The position numbers and the translations under genes are program-made. From Methylibium rhizosphaerae (GTDB lineage Bacteria > Pseudomonadota > Gammaproteobacteria > Burkholderiales > Burkholderiaceae_C): DNA of 64,000 bases. The stretch spans positions 1 to 64,000 of the forward strand of contig NZ_SWAR01000019.1 of assembly GCF_006386545.1 (NCBI RefSeq), in the 5' to 3' direction. This document shows, piece after piece, positions 32,899 through 42,729 of this stretch. The notes under the pieces are model-generated. The model did not search any database and had not been told where the DNA came from. It saw only the letters and a list, made by a program, of their open reading frames with translations. The first letter of the stretch is position 1. Each line of letters opens with the position of its first letter.

Positions 32899-33543
32899 AT
32901 GAAGATCGCCCTCATCGGTGGCACCGGCTTTGTCGGCAGCGCCCTGCTCAACGAAGCCCTGGAACGCGGCCATCAGGTCACCGCCCTGGCCCGCGATGCC
33001 TCGAAGTACACGCCGCACGAGCGCCTGTCGGTGGTGAACGCCGACGCGCAGGACGCCGCCCAGGTGGCGCGCGCTGTGGCCGGCCACGACGCCGTGCTGA
33101 GTGCCTACAACCCGGGCTGGGGCAACGCCAACATCCACGACGAGTTCCTCAAGGGCACCCGGGCCATCTACGACGGCGTGCGCGCCTCCGGCGTCAAGCG
33201 ACTGCTGGTGGTGGGCGGCGCGGGCAGCCTGTTCGTGGCCCCCGGCGTGCAGCTGGTGGACACGCCCACCTTCCCTGCCGAGTGGAAGGCCGGTGCGCTG
33301 GCCGCCCGCGAGGCGCTGCGCCTCATCCAGCAGGAAACCGAGCTGGACTGGACCTTCCTGTCGCCCGCGGTGTTCCTGGAACCTGGCCCCCGCACCGCCA
33401 AATTCCGCCTCGGCAAGGACGAGCCGCTCATGCAGGCCGACGGCACGCCGGCCCACATCTCGGTGGCCGACCTCGCGGTGGCGGTGGTGGACGAGATCGA
33501 GCAGCCGCGCCACCTGCGCCAGCGGTTCACGCTCGGGTACTGA
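32899..33543 (+). CDS. NAD(P)-binding atypical SDR oxidoreductase
   Basis: A 214-residue NmrA/SDR_a5-like protein. The nucleotide-binding GGTGFVGS (7-14) opens the chain. The block VKRLLVVGGAGSLFVAPGVQ and the later LDWTFLSPAVFLEPGPR are seen in a family of small NAD(P)H-binding proteins. It probably acts as a reductase or redox sensor. AAGGA precedes ATG 32899. It is divergent from a LysR gene and only 3 bp before the DsbA-like gene, so the two are probably co-transcribed. Confidence 0.88.
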   Translation: MKIALIGGTGFVGSALLNEALERGHQVTALARDASKYTPHERLSVVNADAQDAAQVARAVAGHDAVLSAYNPGWGNANIHDEFLKGTRAIYDGVRASGVKRLLVVGGAGSLFVAPGVQLVDTPTFPAEWKAGALAAREALRLIQQETELDWTFLSPAVFLEPGPRTAKFRLGKDEPLMQADGTPAHISVADLAVAVVDEIEQPRHLRQRFTLGY

Positions 33544-33546
33544 GCC

Positions 33547-34251
33547 ATGCCGGGCACGCTGGTCTACCTGCACGACCCGCTGTGCGGCTGGTGCTATGGC
33601 GCTACCGCCGCGCTCGACACGCTGCAGAGAGAGGCGCCGCAGTGGCGGCTGCGGCCGCTGCCAACCGGGCTGTTCGCCGGTGATCCGCAGCGCCGGCTCG
33701 ACCCGGCCATGGAGGCGCACATCTGGCAGGCCGACCGGCGCATTGCGGCGATGAGCGGCATGCCGTTCAGCGAGGCCTACCGGCAGCAGGTGCTGCGCGA
33801 CCCTGAGTCGGGCTTCGATTCGGGGCCGGCCACCCTGGCGCTCACCGCCGTGGCCGGGAGCCCGTCGGCGGCCCATGAGCGCGCCGCGCTCAAGGCGATC
33901 CAGCATGCGCGCTGGGTGCTGGGCCAGGACATCACCCTGCCCGGCGTGCTGGCCGACGCGCTGGCGCTGGCCACCGGTGAGCCGCAAGCGGCATGGCTGG
34001 AGCGCCTGGCCGATCCGCAGCTGCCGGCAGCCGCGCAGGAACGCCTGCAGCGGGCCGCGTCGCTGATGCGGCGTTTCGGCTTCCAGGGCGTGCCGGCGCT
34101 GCTGGTGCTGCCCGGCGATGACGGCGTGGAAGACGAGGCTTCGCTGGCAGCACGCGCGCTGCAGGCCGGCCGGCCGCTGCGCGGCAATGTGCTGTTCGAC
34201 GGCTCGCTGGTGCAGGCGCTGCAGGCGCTGGAGGCGGCTGCCGCGGCCTGA
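33547..34251 (+). CDS. DsbA-family protein (FrnE-like thiol oxidoreductase)
   Basis: A 234-residue cytoplasmic DsbA-like protein (no signal peptide). The active-site Cys13-Gly-Trp-Cys16 lies in DPLCGWCYGA, followed by a helical insert and the cis-Pro loop FQGVPALLVLP near residue 190. FrnE/YwbO-like proteins have thiol isomerase or glutathione-linked roles; the exact reaction is unknown here. It follows the NAD(P)-binding protein by 3 bp, which suggests a shared redox or detoxification function under the LysR at 31882. Convergent with pobA. Confidence 0.88.
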   Translation: MPGTLVYLHDPLCGWCYGATAALDTLQREAPQWRLRPLPTGLFAGDPQRRLDPAMEAHIWQADRRIAAMSGMPFSEAYRQQVLRDPESGFDSGPATLALTAVAGSPSAAHERAALKAIQHARWVLGQDITLPGVLADALALATGEPQAAWLERLADPQLPAAAQERLQRAASLMRRFGFQGVPALLVLPGDDGVEDEASLAARALQAGRPLRGNVLFDGSLVQALQALEAAAAA

Positions 34252-34258
34252 ACGAGGC

Positions 34259-35452
<1,194 letters not shown>

Positions 35453-35483
35453 CTAACGCTACACAGTCATGCGCCCGAGGCGC

Positions 35484-36401
35484 TCACAAAAGGGTCCGCA
35501 GCTGCGCCTGGGCCTGCAGCAGGCCCGGCAGGCACTTGTCGACCAGCTCGTCCATGCGCATGCGCGACGCATGCACGCTCACGTTCATGGCGGCCACCAC
35601 GTCGCCGCGGTAGTTGCGCAGCGGCACGGCAATCGTGCGCAGCCCCAGCTCCAGCTCCTGGTCGACCATCGCATAGCCGTTCGCGCGGGCCCGCGCGATC
35701 TCCAGGCGCAGCCGCTCGCGGTTCACGATGGTGTGGGGCGTGAGCGGCTCCAGCGTCTGGCGCGCGAGCCAGGCGTCCACCTCTTCCTGCGGCTTGGCCG
35801 CCAGCAGCACCCGGCCGTTCGACGTGCAGTACGCCGGCACGCGCGTGCCGGGCTGCAGGGTGGCCGACACCACCCGCCCGGCGCTGGCGGCTGCCACCGC
35901 GATCACGTCGTCGTGATCGAGCACGCCGGCCGAAGAGGCCTCCTGCAGCGCATAGGCCAGCTTGTGCAGCTGCGGCTGGATCACCCGCGGCAGCCGCGCC
36001 GAATGCATGTAGCTCTGTCCCAGCCGCAACACCTTGGGCGCGAGGCCGAACATCTTGCGGTCCTGCTGCACATAGCCCAGGTGGGACAGCGTGATGAGGT
36101 AGCGGCGCGCCGCCGCGCGGGTGAGGCCGGTCCGCTCGGCCACCTCGGTGATCGACAGGCGAGGCCGGTCCTGGTCGAAGGCCTCGATGACGGCCAGCCC
36201 CTTCTCGAGGCCGGCGATCAGGTCGCGTTTCAGCGGGCCCGATGGAGCGGCTTCCCGCGCAGCGGGTGCCTCCCCCTCGTCCAGCGCCGGAGGCTCGGCG
36301 GGCGCCGCGCCCAGCGCAACGGCATGCCGGGGGGACGGAACCAACTCGTCGTCGTCGGCAGCGCCGGCGGACGAAGAAGACTGTGAGCTTGCGTCGGCCA
36401 T
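35484..36401 (-). CDS. IclR-family regulator of pob/pca genes (PcaR/PcaU/PobR type)
   Basis: A 305-residue IclR regulator. A low-complexity Ala/Ser/Glu-rich extension of about 55 residues precedes the winged helix-turn-helix (LSITEVAERTGLTRAAARRY) and the IclR effector domain. The block GLEKGLAVIEAFDQDRPRLS is typical of PcaR/PobR proteins that respond to 3-oxoadipate, protocatechuate or 4-hydroxybenzoate. ATG 36401 is used; GTG 36437 and ATG 36431 would add 12 or 10 residues. It precedes pobA and is divergent from pcaH; the repeats at 36513-36546 are candidate operators. Confidence 0.9.
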   Translation of the reverse strand: MADASSQSSSSAGAADDDELVPSPRHAVALGAAPAEPPALDEGEAPAAREAAPSGPLKRDLIAGLEKGLAVIEAFDQDRPRLSITEVAERTGLTRAAARRYLITLSHLGYVQQDRKMFGLAPKVLRLGQSYMHSARLPRVIQPQLHKLAYALQEASSAGVLDHDDVIAVAAASAGRVVSATLQPGTRVPAYCTSNGRVLLAAKPQEEVDAWLARQTLEPLTPHTIVNRERLRLEIARARANGYAMVDQELELGLRTIAVPLRNYRGDVVAAMNVSVHASRMRMDELVDKCLPGLLQAQAQLRTLL

Positions 36402-36512
36402 ATGCGGGTCAACCCTCGTTTTGGGCGCCATTCGCACAGAACGGGCGATGTCCGCGCCCTTCAGTGCGTTGCCGCCTTGCTACCGGATCAATGTAGCGCT
36501 AATTTCTGGGTG

Positions 36513-36546
36513 AAACGTTCGATAAACAAACGTTCGGGCGATAAAC
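36513..36546. promoter_or_regulatory. Tandem repeat operator candidate upstream of pcaH
   Basis: AAACGTTCG occurs at 36513-36521 and 36528-36536, and GATAAAC at 36521-36527 and 36540-36546, so the unit AAACGTTCG...ATAAAC is repeated with slightly different internal spacing. It is in the gap between the IclR gene and pcaH, 64 bp before the pcaH start. IclR proteins of this group bind repeated 10-bp elements in such gaps, so this is the best operator candidate. Confidence 0.55.
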
Positions 36547-36609
36547 GCACACTGCCCGCACCAGTCGCCCGCTTCAGCAACGCCCCGCACCGCCCCAGGA
36601 GTTCACGCA

Positions 36610-37302
36610 ATGAGGTTCGACGCCATCGAAGCCGGGACCTACCCGAGCCTGATCTATCCGCCCTACAAGTCCACCGCGAAGCGCGGTCCCACCCAGGCCC
36701 CGGTGCGGCTGTCCGCCCCCATCGCCACCGGCCAGCTCGCCCGCTTCTCGCCCGCGCTGCTGCGTCCGAACGACCTCGACCTCACCGCCCATGGCGCCGG
36801 CGCGCCGCTGGGCGAAAAGATCGTGGTGGCCGGCCGCGTGCTCGACGAGGACGGCAAGCCGGTGCGCAATTCGCTGGTCGAGGTGTGGCAATGCAATGCC
36901 GCCGGGCGCTACTGGCACAAGAAGGACCAGCACAACGCGCCGCTGGACCCGAACTTCTTCGGCTTCGGCAAGTTCTTCACCGGCGACGACGGCAGCTACC
37001 GCTTCGTCACCATCAAGCCGGGCCCCTACCCCTGGGGCAACCACGACAAGGCCTGGCGACCGGCCCACATCCACTTCTCGCTCTTCGGCAACGTGCACGC
37101 ACAGCGCCTGGTGACGCAGATGTACTGGGCCGGCGACCCGCTGTTCGATCACGACCCGATCTTCCAGAGCATTCCGGATGCGGGCGCGCGCGAGCGGCTC
37201 GCCTGCCGCCTCGACATGGACCTGACCGTGGGCGACCAGATGCTCGGCTACCGCTGGGACATCGTGCTGCGCGGCCGCGACGCCACGCCCTTCAACGTCT
37301 GA
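36610..37302 (+). CDS. pcaH: Protocatechuate 3,4-dioxygenase beta subunit
   Basis: A 230-residue catalytic subunit of the intradiol dioxygenase. The chain has GRVLDEDGKPVRNSLVEVWQ, the metal-site region FVTIKPGPYPW, and the iron-binding RPAHIHFSLFG with two His ligands; Tyr ligands are in YWHKKDQ and PYPWGN regions. It opens the protocatechuate ring to 3-carboxy-cis,cis-muconate with Fe(III). AGGAG precedes ATG 36610. It is followed by pcaG after 19 bp. Confidence 0.97.
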   Translation: MRFDAIEAGTYPSLIYPPYKSTAKRGPTQAPVRLSAPIATGQLARFSPALLRPNDLDLTAHGAGAPLGEKIVVAGRVLDEDGKPVRNSLVEVWQCNAAGRYWHKKDQHNAPLDPNFFGFGKFFTGDDGSYRFVTIKPGPYPWGNHDKAWRPAHIHFSLFGNVHAQRLVTQMYWAGDPLFDHDPIFQSIPDAGARERLACRLDMDLTVGDQMLGYRWDIVLRGRDATPFNV

Positions 37303-37321
37303 CCCGGGCAGGAGCAACCAC

Positions 37322-37846
37322 ATGAGCCACGACATGAGCCGCAAGATCACCACCTCCCAGACCATCGGCCCCTTCCCGCACGAAGGCTGGCGCTGGGGTT
37401 TCGATGCCACCGCGCAGCTGCCGGCCGGCGCCCTGGTCAGCGTGAGCGGCCAGGTATTCGACGGCGACGGCGCGCCGATCACCGATGCGGTCCTCGAAGC
37501 CTGGGCGCCCGCAGCCGCGCAGGACGAGTCGGCCCTGCCCATCCCAGGCTTCCGCCGTGTGGCGGCCGGCGACCAGGGTGAGTTCCGCTTCCAGTTCGCC
37601 TCCTCGGCCAAGGTGTCGGGCGAGCCGCTTGCCTACGTCACGCTGTTCGCACGCGGCGTGCTGAAACATCAGTTCACCGCCGTGTTCCTCGAAGACGACC
37701 CCGCGCTCGCACAATCGGCGCTGCTTTACCAGGTGGACGCCGAACGCCGGCTCACCCTGGTGGCGCGCAAGACCGGCCCCGGCGAATACCGCTGGGACCT
37801 GTGGATGCAGACCGACAAGGAGACCGTGTTCTTCGACTACGAATGA
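37322..37846 (+). CDS. pcaG: Protocatechuate 3,4-dioxygenase alpha subunit
   Basis: A 174-residue structural subunit, somewhat short compared with about 200 in pseudomonads. It has TTSQTIGPFPHEGWRWGF at the start and VTLFARGVLKHQFTAVFLED, the equivalent of the metal-site region but without the iron ligands. It pairs with PcaH in the alpha-beta multimer that cleaves protocatechuate. AGGAG precedes ATG 37322. Confidence 0.95.
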   Translation: MSHDMSRKITTSQTIGPFPHEGWRWGFDATAQLPAGALVSVSGQVFDGDGAPITDAVLEAWAPAAAQDESALPIPGFRRVAAGDQGEFRFQFASSAKVSGEPLAYVTLFARGVLKHQFTAVFLEDDPALAQSALLYQVDAERRLTLVARKTGPGEYRWDLWMQTDKETVFFDYE

Positions 37847-37893
37847 ATTGCAATGCCACTTGACCGCATCGCGGGTCGCCGTCCGCCCCTGAC

Positions 37894-39288
37894 ATGACCA
37901 TCTTCGACAGCTTTCTCACCACGCCGGAGATCACGGCCGTGTTCAGCGACACGGCCGTGGCCCAGGCCATGTTCGATTTCGAGGCCGCACTCGCTCGCGC
38001 GCAGGCGGCCGAGGGCGTGATCCCGGCCGGCGCCGCGCAACCGATCGCCAGCGTGTGCCGTGCCGAGCTCTACGACATGAACGCCATCGTGGCCGCCAGC
38101 GGCCGCGCCGGCTCGCTGGCCATCCCGCTGGTGAAGGAGCTCACCAAGACGGTGGGCCTGTTCAATGCCGAATCGGCCGGCTACGTGCACTGGGGCAGCA
38201 CCAGCCAGGACGTCATCGACACCGCGATGGTGCTGGTCACGCGGCGTGCGCTGGCGCTCGTCGATGCCGAACTCGAACGGTTGCTGGCCGAGCTGCTGCG
38301 CCTGGCCGACGCCCATGCCGGCACGCCGGTGCTGGCGCGCACGCTGATGCAGCCGGCGCTGGTGACCAGCCTGGGACTCAAGTTCGCCAACTGGGCGGCG
38401 CCGCTGGCGCGCTCGCGCCGCACGCTGCGCGAGGTGGCCGCGCGCGCGCTCGCGCTGCAGCTGGGCGGCGCCATCGGCACGGCCAGCGTGATGGGCGACA
38501 AGGCGCCGGCGGTGGCACGGCGCATGGCCGACTCGCTGCAGCTGGCACTGCCCGATGCGTCCTGGCACACCCAGCGCGACGAATGGGTGCGCCTGGGCCT
38601 GGAGGTGGCGGTGCTGGCGGGCAGCCTGGGCAAGATCGCCACCGACCTCTCGTTGCTGTCGCAGGGCGAGGTGGGCGAGCTGGCCGAGCCGTCCGGCACG
38701 GGCCGCGGCGGCTCGTCGGCCATGCCGCACAAGCGCAACCCGGTGGCTTCGATGGTGGCGCTGGCGGCCGCGCGGCGCGCACCCCATCGCGCTGCAGCCC
38801 TGCTGTCGGCCATGGACCAGCAGCAGGAGCGCGGCCTGGGCACCTGGCAGGCCGAACTGGCGGAATGGCCGGGCCTGTTCCTGAGCGCCCACGGTGCCGC
38901 GCACGCCATGGCCGAGGCGATGGCAGGCCTGGGCGTCGATGCGGACCGCATGCGCCGCAACATCGATGCGCTGCACGGCCTGGTGTTCGCCGAAGGCGCC
39001 TCGATGGCCTTCGCGCAGGTGGTAGGCAAGGCCCGCGCGCACGAGCTGCTCGAGGCACTGGCGCGCCGCTGCGTCGAAAGCGGCCGCCCGCTCGGCGAAC
39101 TGGTCCTTGAAGCCGTGAGCTCCGACCCGCAGCTGCGCGGCCACGTCAACCCGGCCGAGATCGCCGCACTGTTCGACCCGGCGCGCGCGGTGCAACTGCC
39201 CGCGCAGCAGGCTCGCGCCAGAATCGAAGCGCTGCGCGCGCAAGAGGCCGCGCTGCCGCCTGCCCCGTGGCCCACGCGGGCCGCCTGA
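37894..39288 (+). CDS. pcaB: 3-carboxy-cis,cis-muconate cycloisomerase
   Basis: A 464-residue enzyme of the fumarase/aspartase superfamily. The superfamily signature GSSAMPHKRNPVAS is clear, and YVHWGSTSQDVIDTAMVL is the upstream active-site segment. It converts 3-carboxymuconate to 4-carboxymuconolactone. It follows pcaG after 47 bp and precedes the fused pcaC-pcaD gene. There is no obvious strong ribosome site before ATG 37894. Confidence 0.96.
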   Translation: MTIFDSFLTTPEITAVFSDTAVAQAMFDFEAALARAQAAEGVIPAGAAQPIASVCRAELYDMNAIVAASGRAGSLAIPLVKELTKTVGLFNAESAGYVHWGSTSQDVIDTAMVLVTRRALALVDAELERLLAELLRLADAHAGTPVLARTLMQPALVTSLGLKFANWAAPLARSRRTLREVAARALALQLGGAIGTASVMGDKAPAVARRMADSLQLALPDASWHTQRDEWVRLGLEVAVLAGSLGKIATDLSLLSQGEVGELAEPSGTGRGGSSAMPHKRNPVASMVALAAARRAPHRAAALLSAMDQQQERGLGTWQAELAEWPGLFLSAHGAAHAMAEAMAGLGVDADRMRRNIDALHGLVFAEGASMAFAQVVGKARAHELLEALARRCVESGRPLGELVLEAVSSDPQLRGHVNPAEIAALFDPARAVQLPAQQARARIEALRAQEAALPPAPWPTRAA

Positions 39289-39315
39289 AACGGATCCACC
39301 CACTTCGCCCACACC

Positions 39316-40569
39316 ATGAGCTTCGATCCTTTCGACCACGACCTCGAACGCGGCATGCGCAACCGCCGCGGCATCCTCGGCGACGCCTGGGTCGACAAGT
39401 CGGTGGCCAATGCCAACAGCTTCAACGCCGACTTCCAGAACTTCATCACCCGCTATGCGTGGCACGAGATCTGGGGCCGCCCCGGGCTGGACAGGAAGAC
39501 CCGCCGCATCATCGTGCTGGCCATCACCTGCGCCCTCGGCCGCTGGGAGGAGTACGAGCTGCACCTGCGCGCGGCGCTGGCCGGCGGCGAACCCGAGACG
39601 CGCCTGTCGCCCGACGAGGTGAAGGAAGTGCTGATGCAGGCCGCCATCTATGCCGGCGTGCCGGCCGCCAACACCGGCGTGGCGCTGGCGACGAAGATCA
39701 TGCGCGAGCTCGGCATGGAGCTGGCGCCCTTCCCGGCCACCGAGGCCTCGCACCCCGGCGTGGGCCGCGAAGGGCGCACGGTCTCGCGACCGTCGCTGCA
39801 CTATGCGGTGCGCGAGCCGCGCAACGGCCGGCCGCCCCGCCACACCGTGGTGCTGTCGCATGCGCTGGGTTGCGACCTGATGATGTGGGACGTGCTGGCC
39901 AACGCCCTGGCCATCGACTGCCGCGTCATCAGCTACGACGCCCGCGGCCACGGCTGCTCGGAATCGCCGGTCGGCCCGTATGCGATGGCCGAGATGGCCG
40001 AAGACGCCGAGCGGCTGCTCGCCGAGCTGGATGCGGGCCCGGTGGTGTGGCTGGGCTTGTCGATGGGCGGCATGGTCGGCCAGGAACTGGCCTTGCGCCA
40101 CCCGCAGCGGGTGAAGGCGCTGCTGATCGCGAACTCGACCTCGGCCTATCCGCCGGAGGCGCGCGCCAACTGGGACCAGCGCATCGCCGCGGTCAAGGCC
40201 GGCGGCACCGAGTCGGTGGCAGACGCCGCCATGCAACGCTGGTTCCATGACGCGTTCCGTCTTGCGCAGCCGGCCACCATTGCACGCTGGCGGCACCGCG
40301 TGGCCACCACCGACGACGTGGGCTATCTCGGCTGGTGCGAAGCCGTGAAGCACCACGACACCACCGAGCGCCTGCCGCAGGTGAAGGTGCCCACGCTGGT
40401 GATCGCCGGCGAGCTCGACATGGGCGCGCCGGTGGCGATGTCGGAGCTGATCGCCAGGCAGATTCCGAATGCCCGCCTGATGGTGCTGAAGGACGCCTCG
40501 CACCTGAGCGTGCTGGAGCAGCCGGCCGCCTTCGAGGCGGCGGTGCAGGGCTTCCTGGCCGGGCTGTAG
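39316..40569 (+). CDS. Fused 4-carboxymuconolactone decarboxylase / 3-oxoadipate enol-lactonase (PcaC-PcaD order)
   Basis: A 417-residue bifunctional protein. Residues 1-135 are PcaC-like (RGILGDAWVDKSVANANSF, RYAWHEIWGRPGL, then LGRWEEYELHLRAAL). Residues 158-417 are an alpha/beta-hydrolase like PcaD, with Ser249 in GLSMGG, Asp in AGELDMGAP and His in DASHLSVLEQP. The two final steps convert 4-carboxymuconolactone through the enol-lactone to 3-oxoadipate. The domain order is reversed from the actinobacterial PcaL, which has the hydrolase first. It ends the pcaHGB operon. Confidence 0.93.
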   Translation: MSFDPFDHDLERGMRNRRGILGDAWVDKSVANANSFNADFQNFITRYAWHEIWGRPGLDRKTRRIIVLAITCALGRWEEYELHLRAALAGGEPETRLSPDEVKEVLMQAAIYAGVPAANTGVALATKIMRELGMELAPFPATEASHPGVGREGRTVSRPSLHYAVREPRNGRPPRHTVVLSHALGCDLMMWDVLANALAIDCRVISYDARGHGCSESPVGPYAMAEMAEDAERLLAELDAGPVVWLGLSMGGMVGQELALRHPQRVKALLIANSTSAYPPEARANWDQRIAAVKAGGTESVADAAMQRWFHDAFRLAQPATIARWRHRVATTDDVGYLGWCEAVKHHDTTERLPQVKVPTLVIAGELDMGAPVAMSELIARQIPNARLMVLKDASHLSVLEQPAAFEAAVQGFLAGL

Positions 40570-40632
40570 CGTCGCGCGCGGGATGGGCACTCCAGTTGCC
40601 GGCCCCCAAGGCACGGCAACCAGGAGATCACC

Positions 40633-40842
40633 ATGGCCCATCCCGACCCCAAGCGCCAAGGCGCCGAACGCGACCAGCGCCGCCACGTCGGCCCGAACAC
40701 CGAAAAGTCCGACATCGGCGTGCAGAGCAAGTCCCAGGGCATTGCCGGCGGCAAGGTCTCGTCGCCTGCCTCGGGGCTGGACGGCGAGAAGGACGACGTG
40801 AGGCGCGCGCCCGAAAGCGGCGAGAAGGACGGCGCGAGCTGA
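40633..40842 (+). CDS. Small disordered hypothetical protein (69 aa)
   Basis: A 69-residue, strongly charged protein with almost no hydrophobic residues (MAHPDPKRQGAERDQRRHVG, then SKSQGIAGGKVSSPASG), probably unstructured. AGGAGATCACC just before ATG 40633 is a good ribosome site. It is not part of the pca pathway by any sign; it follows it by 63 bp. No known domain. Convergent with regA. Confidence 0.6.
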   Translation: MAHPDPKRQGAERDQRRHVGPNTEKSDIGVQSKSQGIAGGKVSSPASGLDGEKDDVRRAPESGEKDGAS

Positions 40843-40845
40843 CCC

Positions 40846-41409
40846 TTACTTCACGCGCTGCTTCTCGAGCTTGCGCGCCAGCGTGCGGCGGTGCATGCCC
40901 AGCCGCCGCGCGGTTTCCGAGATGTTGAAGCCGGTCTCGGCCAGCGTCTCGTGGATGCGCTCCCATTCGAGCGTCTTGATCGACGTGGTGCGCTCGGTGA
41001 GCTCGACGTCGGCGTCGCCCTGGGCGCGGTCGAAGGCGGCCTCGATGTCGTCGGTGTTGGCCGGCTTGGCGAGGTAGTGGCGCGCGCCGAGCTTGATGGC
41101 CTCCACCGCGGTGGCGATGCTGGCATAGCCGGTGAGCACCACGATCACCATGCCTGCATCGTGCGCATGCAGGGCCTGCACGCAGGCAAGGCCGGAGGCG
41201 CCGCCGGCGAGCTTCAGGTCCACCACCGCATAGGCCGGGCGGCGGCCCGCGCCTTCGATCAGCGTGCGCACGTCGTCGAGGCTCGCGGCGCGCAGGACCT
41301 CGTAGCCGCGCCGCTCGAACGAACGTGCGAGCGTGCGGGCGAAGGCGTCGTCGTCTTCGACGATCAGCAGGCGGCGGGGTTCAGCGGCTGGTTCCATCGG
41401 GCGTGTCAT
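40846..41409 (-). CDS. regA: Redox response regulator, RegA/PrrA/ActR type
   Basis: A 187-residue two-domain regulator. The receiver has LLIVEDDDAF, phospho-Asp64 (VVDLKLAGG), TGYAS and LAKPANTDDI. A short Fis-type helix-turn-helix at the C-terminus (NISETARRLGMHRRTLARKL) binds DNA. The single-HTH architecture and the RegB gene just upstream, with overlap of 29 bp, identify it as RegA. It controls respiration, oxidase and carbon-fixation genes in response to quinone redox state. ATG 41397 is an alternative start. It is the last gene downstream of the cyo group. Confidence 0.93.
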   Translation of the reverse strand: MTRPMEPAAEPRRLLIVEDDDAFARTLARSFERRGYEVLRAASLDDVRTLIEGAGRRPAYAVVDLKLAGGASGLACVQALHAHDAGMVIVVLTGYASIATAVEAIKLGARHYLAKPANTDDIEAAFDRAQGDADVELTERTTSIKTLEWERIHETLAETGFNISETARRLGMHRRTLARKLEKQRVK

Positions 41410-42721
41410 CTTGCCGTGGCGGCGCGAGCGCCGCCAGCGGCAGCCGGATCTCCACTTCGGCGCCGCCCTCGGGCCGGTTGCGCGCGGCGATGCGGCCGCC
41501 CAGCGAGCGCGCGACGTTCACCGACAGGAACAGCCCGAGCCCGCCACCCGGGCGGCCCTTGCTCGACTGGTAGGGCTTGCCGAAGCGTTCGAGCATCGCC
41601 GGCGCAAAGCCCGGACCTTCGTCACGCACCCGCAGCACCAGCTCGTCGTCTTCGCACATGGCCAGCAGGCCGGGTGGCGCATGCGGCGCGGCCTCGAGCG
41701 CGTTGTCGAGCACGTTGTCGAGCATCTGACGCAGCGCGAAGTCCGAGATCATCGGCAGGTCGGGCAGGCCGGCCCTTTCGTAGTGCAGGCCCACGGCGTT
41801 GCGGGTGGCGCGCCAGTGCGCGACCAGCTCGTCGAGAAAGGCGAACAGCGTCGTCTGCACCGGCGCCTCGCCGCGCGCCTCGCCGGCCGACAGCAGGATG
41901 CCGCTGACGATGGCCTTGCAGCGCTGCAGCTGGCGCTGCATTTCCTCGATCTCCTCGCGCAGCTCGGGCTCGGCCGCGAACGGCGCCATGCGCGACCAGT
42001 CGCCCAGGATCACCGACAGCGTGGCCAGCGGGGTGCCCAGCTCGTGCGCGGCCCCCGAGGCGAGCAGCCCCATGCGCACGATGTGCTCTTCTTCGGCGGC
42101 GCGCTGGCGCGCTTCGGCCAGGCGCGCATCGCGCTGGCGCAGGTTGCGCCCGATGCGCACGATGAAGATCACCAGCAGCGCCGCATTGAGCAGGAAGCAG
42201 ATGAGGAGGCCGCCGATGTAGGGTGCCGACAGCGCGGCGCCGGCGAAGCCCGGCAGCTGCAGCGGCCGGTACCACTGGGTGAGCGCCATGAAGCACAGGC
42301 TGGTGAGGCCCACCAGGGTCCAGACGTCGCGCGGGCGCAGCAGCACCGAGCCCAGCGCCACCTGCAGCAGGTACAGGAAGATGAACGGGTTGGTGACCCC
42401 GCCCGAATAGAACAGCTGGCCGCTCAGCACGCCCACGTCGACCAGCAGCCCGCCGAACAGCTCGCCCGGGTGCACCTCAGTGGCGAAGCGGCTGCGCAGC
42501 CAGCAGGCAGCATTGAACAGCGCGAGAGCGGCCAGCAGCGTCAGCATCTCGGCCAGAGGCAAGGTGATGCCCAGGCCGAAATGCACCGCCAGGATGGTGA
42601 CCAGCTGGCCGGCGACGGCCAGCCAGCGCAGCTGCACCAGCTGCAGCAGGTTCTCGCGGCCGGCGATCCTTTCCGGCGCCTGTGCGGCGTCGCCCGGCGC
42701 CTGCTGCGGCTGGGCGTGCAT
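41381..42721 (-). CDS. regB: Redox sensor histidine kinase, RegB/PrrB type
   Basis: A 446-residue membrane kinase with about six N-terminal membrane segments. The quinone-site motif GGVTNPF (107-113), the H-box AHELGTPLATL with His226, the redox-active-type Cys268 (LQRCKAIVSGILLSAG) and the ATP-binding N- and G-boxes (DNVLDNALEAAP, GGGLGLFLSV) are all present. It senses ubiquinone redox state and phosphorylates RegA. ATG 42721 is chosen because the frame upstream lies in SURF1. It is 8 bp after SURF1, so oxidase, assembly factor and redox sensor are transcribed in one direction. Confidence 0.94.
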   Translation of the reverse strand: MHAQPQQAPGDAAQAPERIAGRENLLQLVQLRWLAVAGQLVTILAVHFGLGITLPLAEMLTLLAALALFNAACWLRSRFATEVHPGELFGGLLVDVGVLSGQLFYSGGVTNPFIFLYLLQVALGSVLLRPRDVWTLVGLTSLCFMALTQWYRPLQLPGFAGAALSAPYIGGLLICFLLNAALLVIFIVRIGRNLRQRDARLAEARQRAAEEEHIVRMGLLASGAAHELGTPLATLSVILGDWSRMAPFAAEPELREEIEEMQRQLQRCKAIVSGILLSAGEARGEAPVQTTLFAFLDELVAHWRATRNAVGLHYERAGLPDLPMISDFALRQMLDNVLDNALEAAPHAPPGLLAMCEDDELVLRVRDEGPGFAPAMLERFGKPYQSSKGRPGGGLGLFLSVNVARSLGGRIAARNRPEGGAEVEIRLPLAALAPPRQDDTPDGTSR

Positions 42722-42729
42722 GGCGCGGC

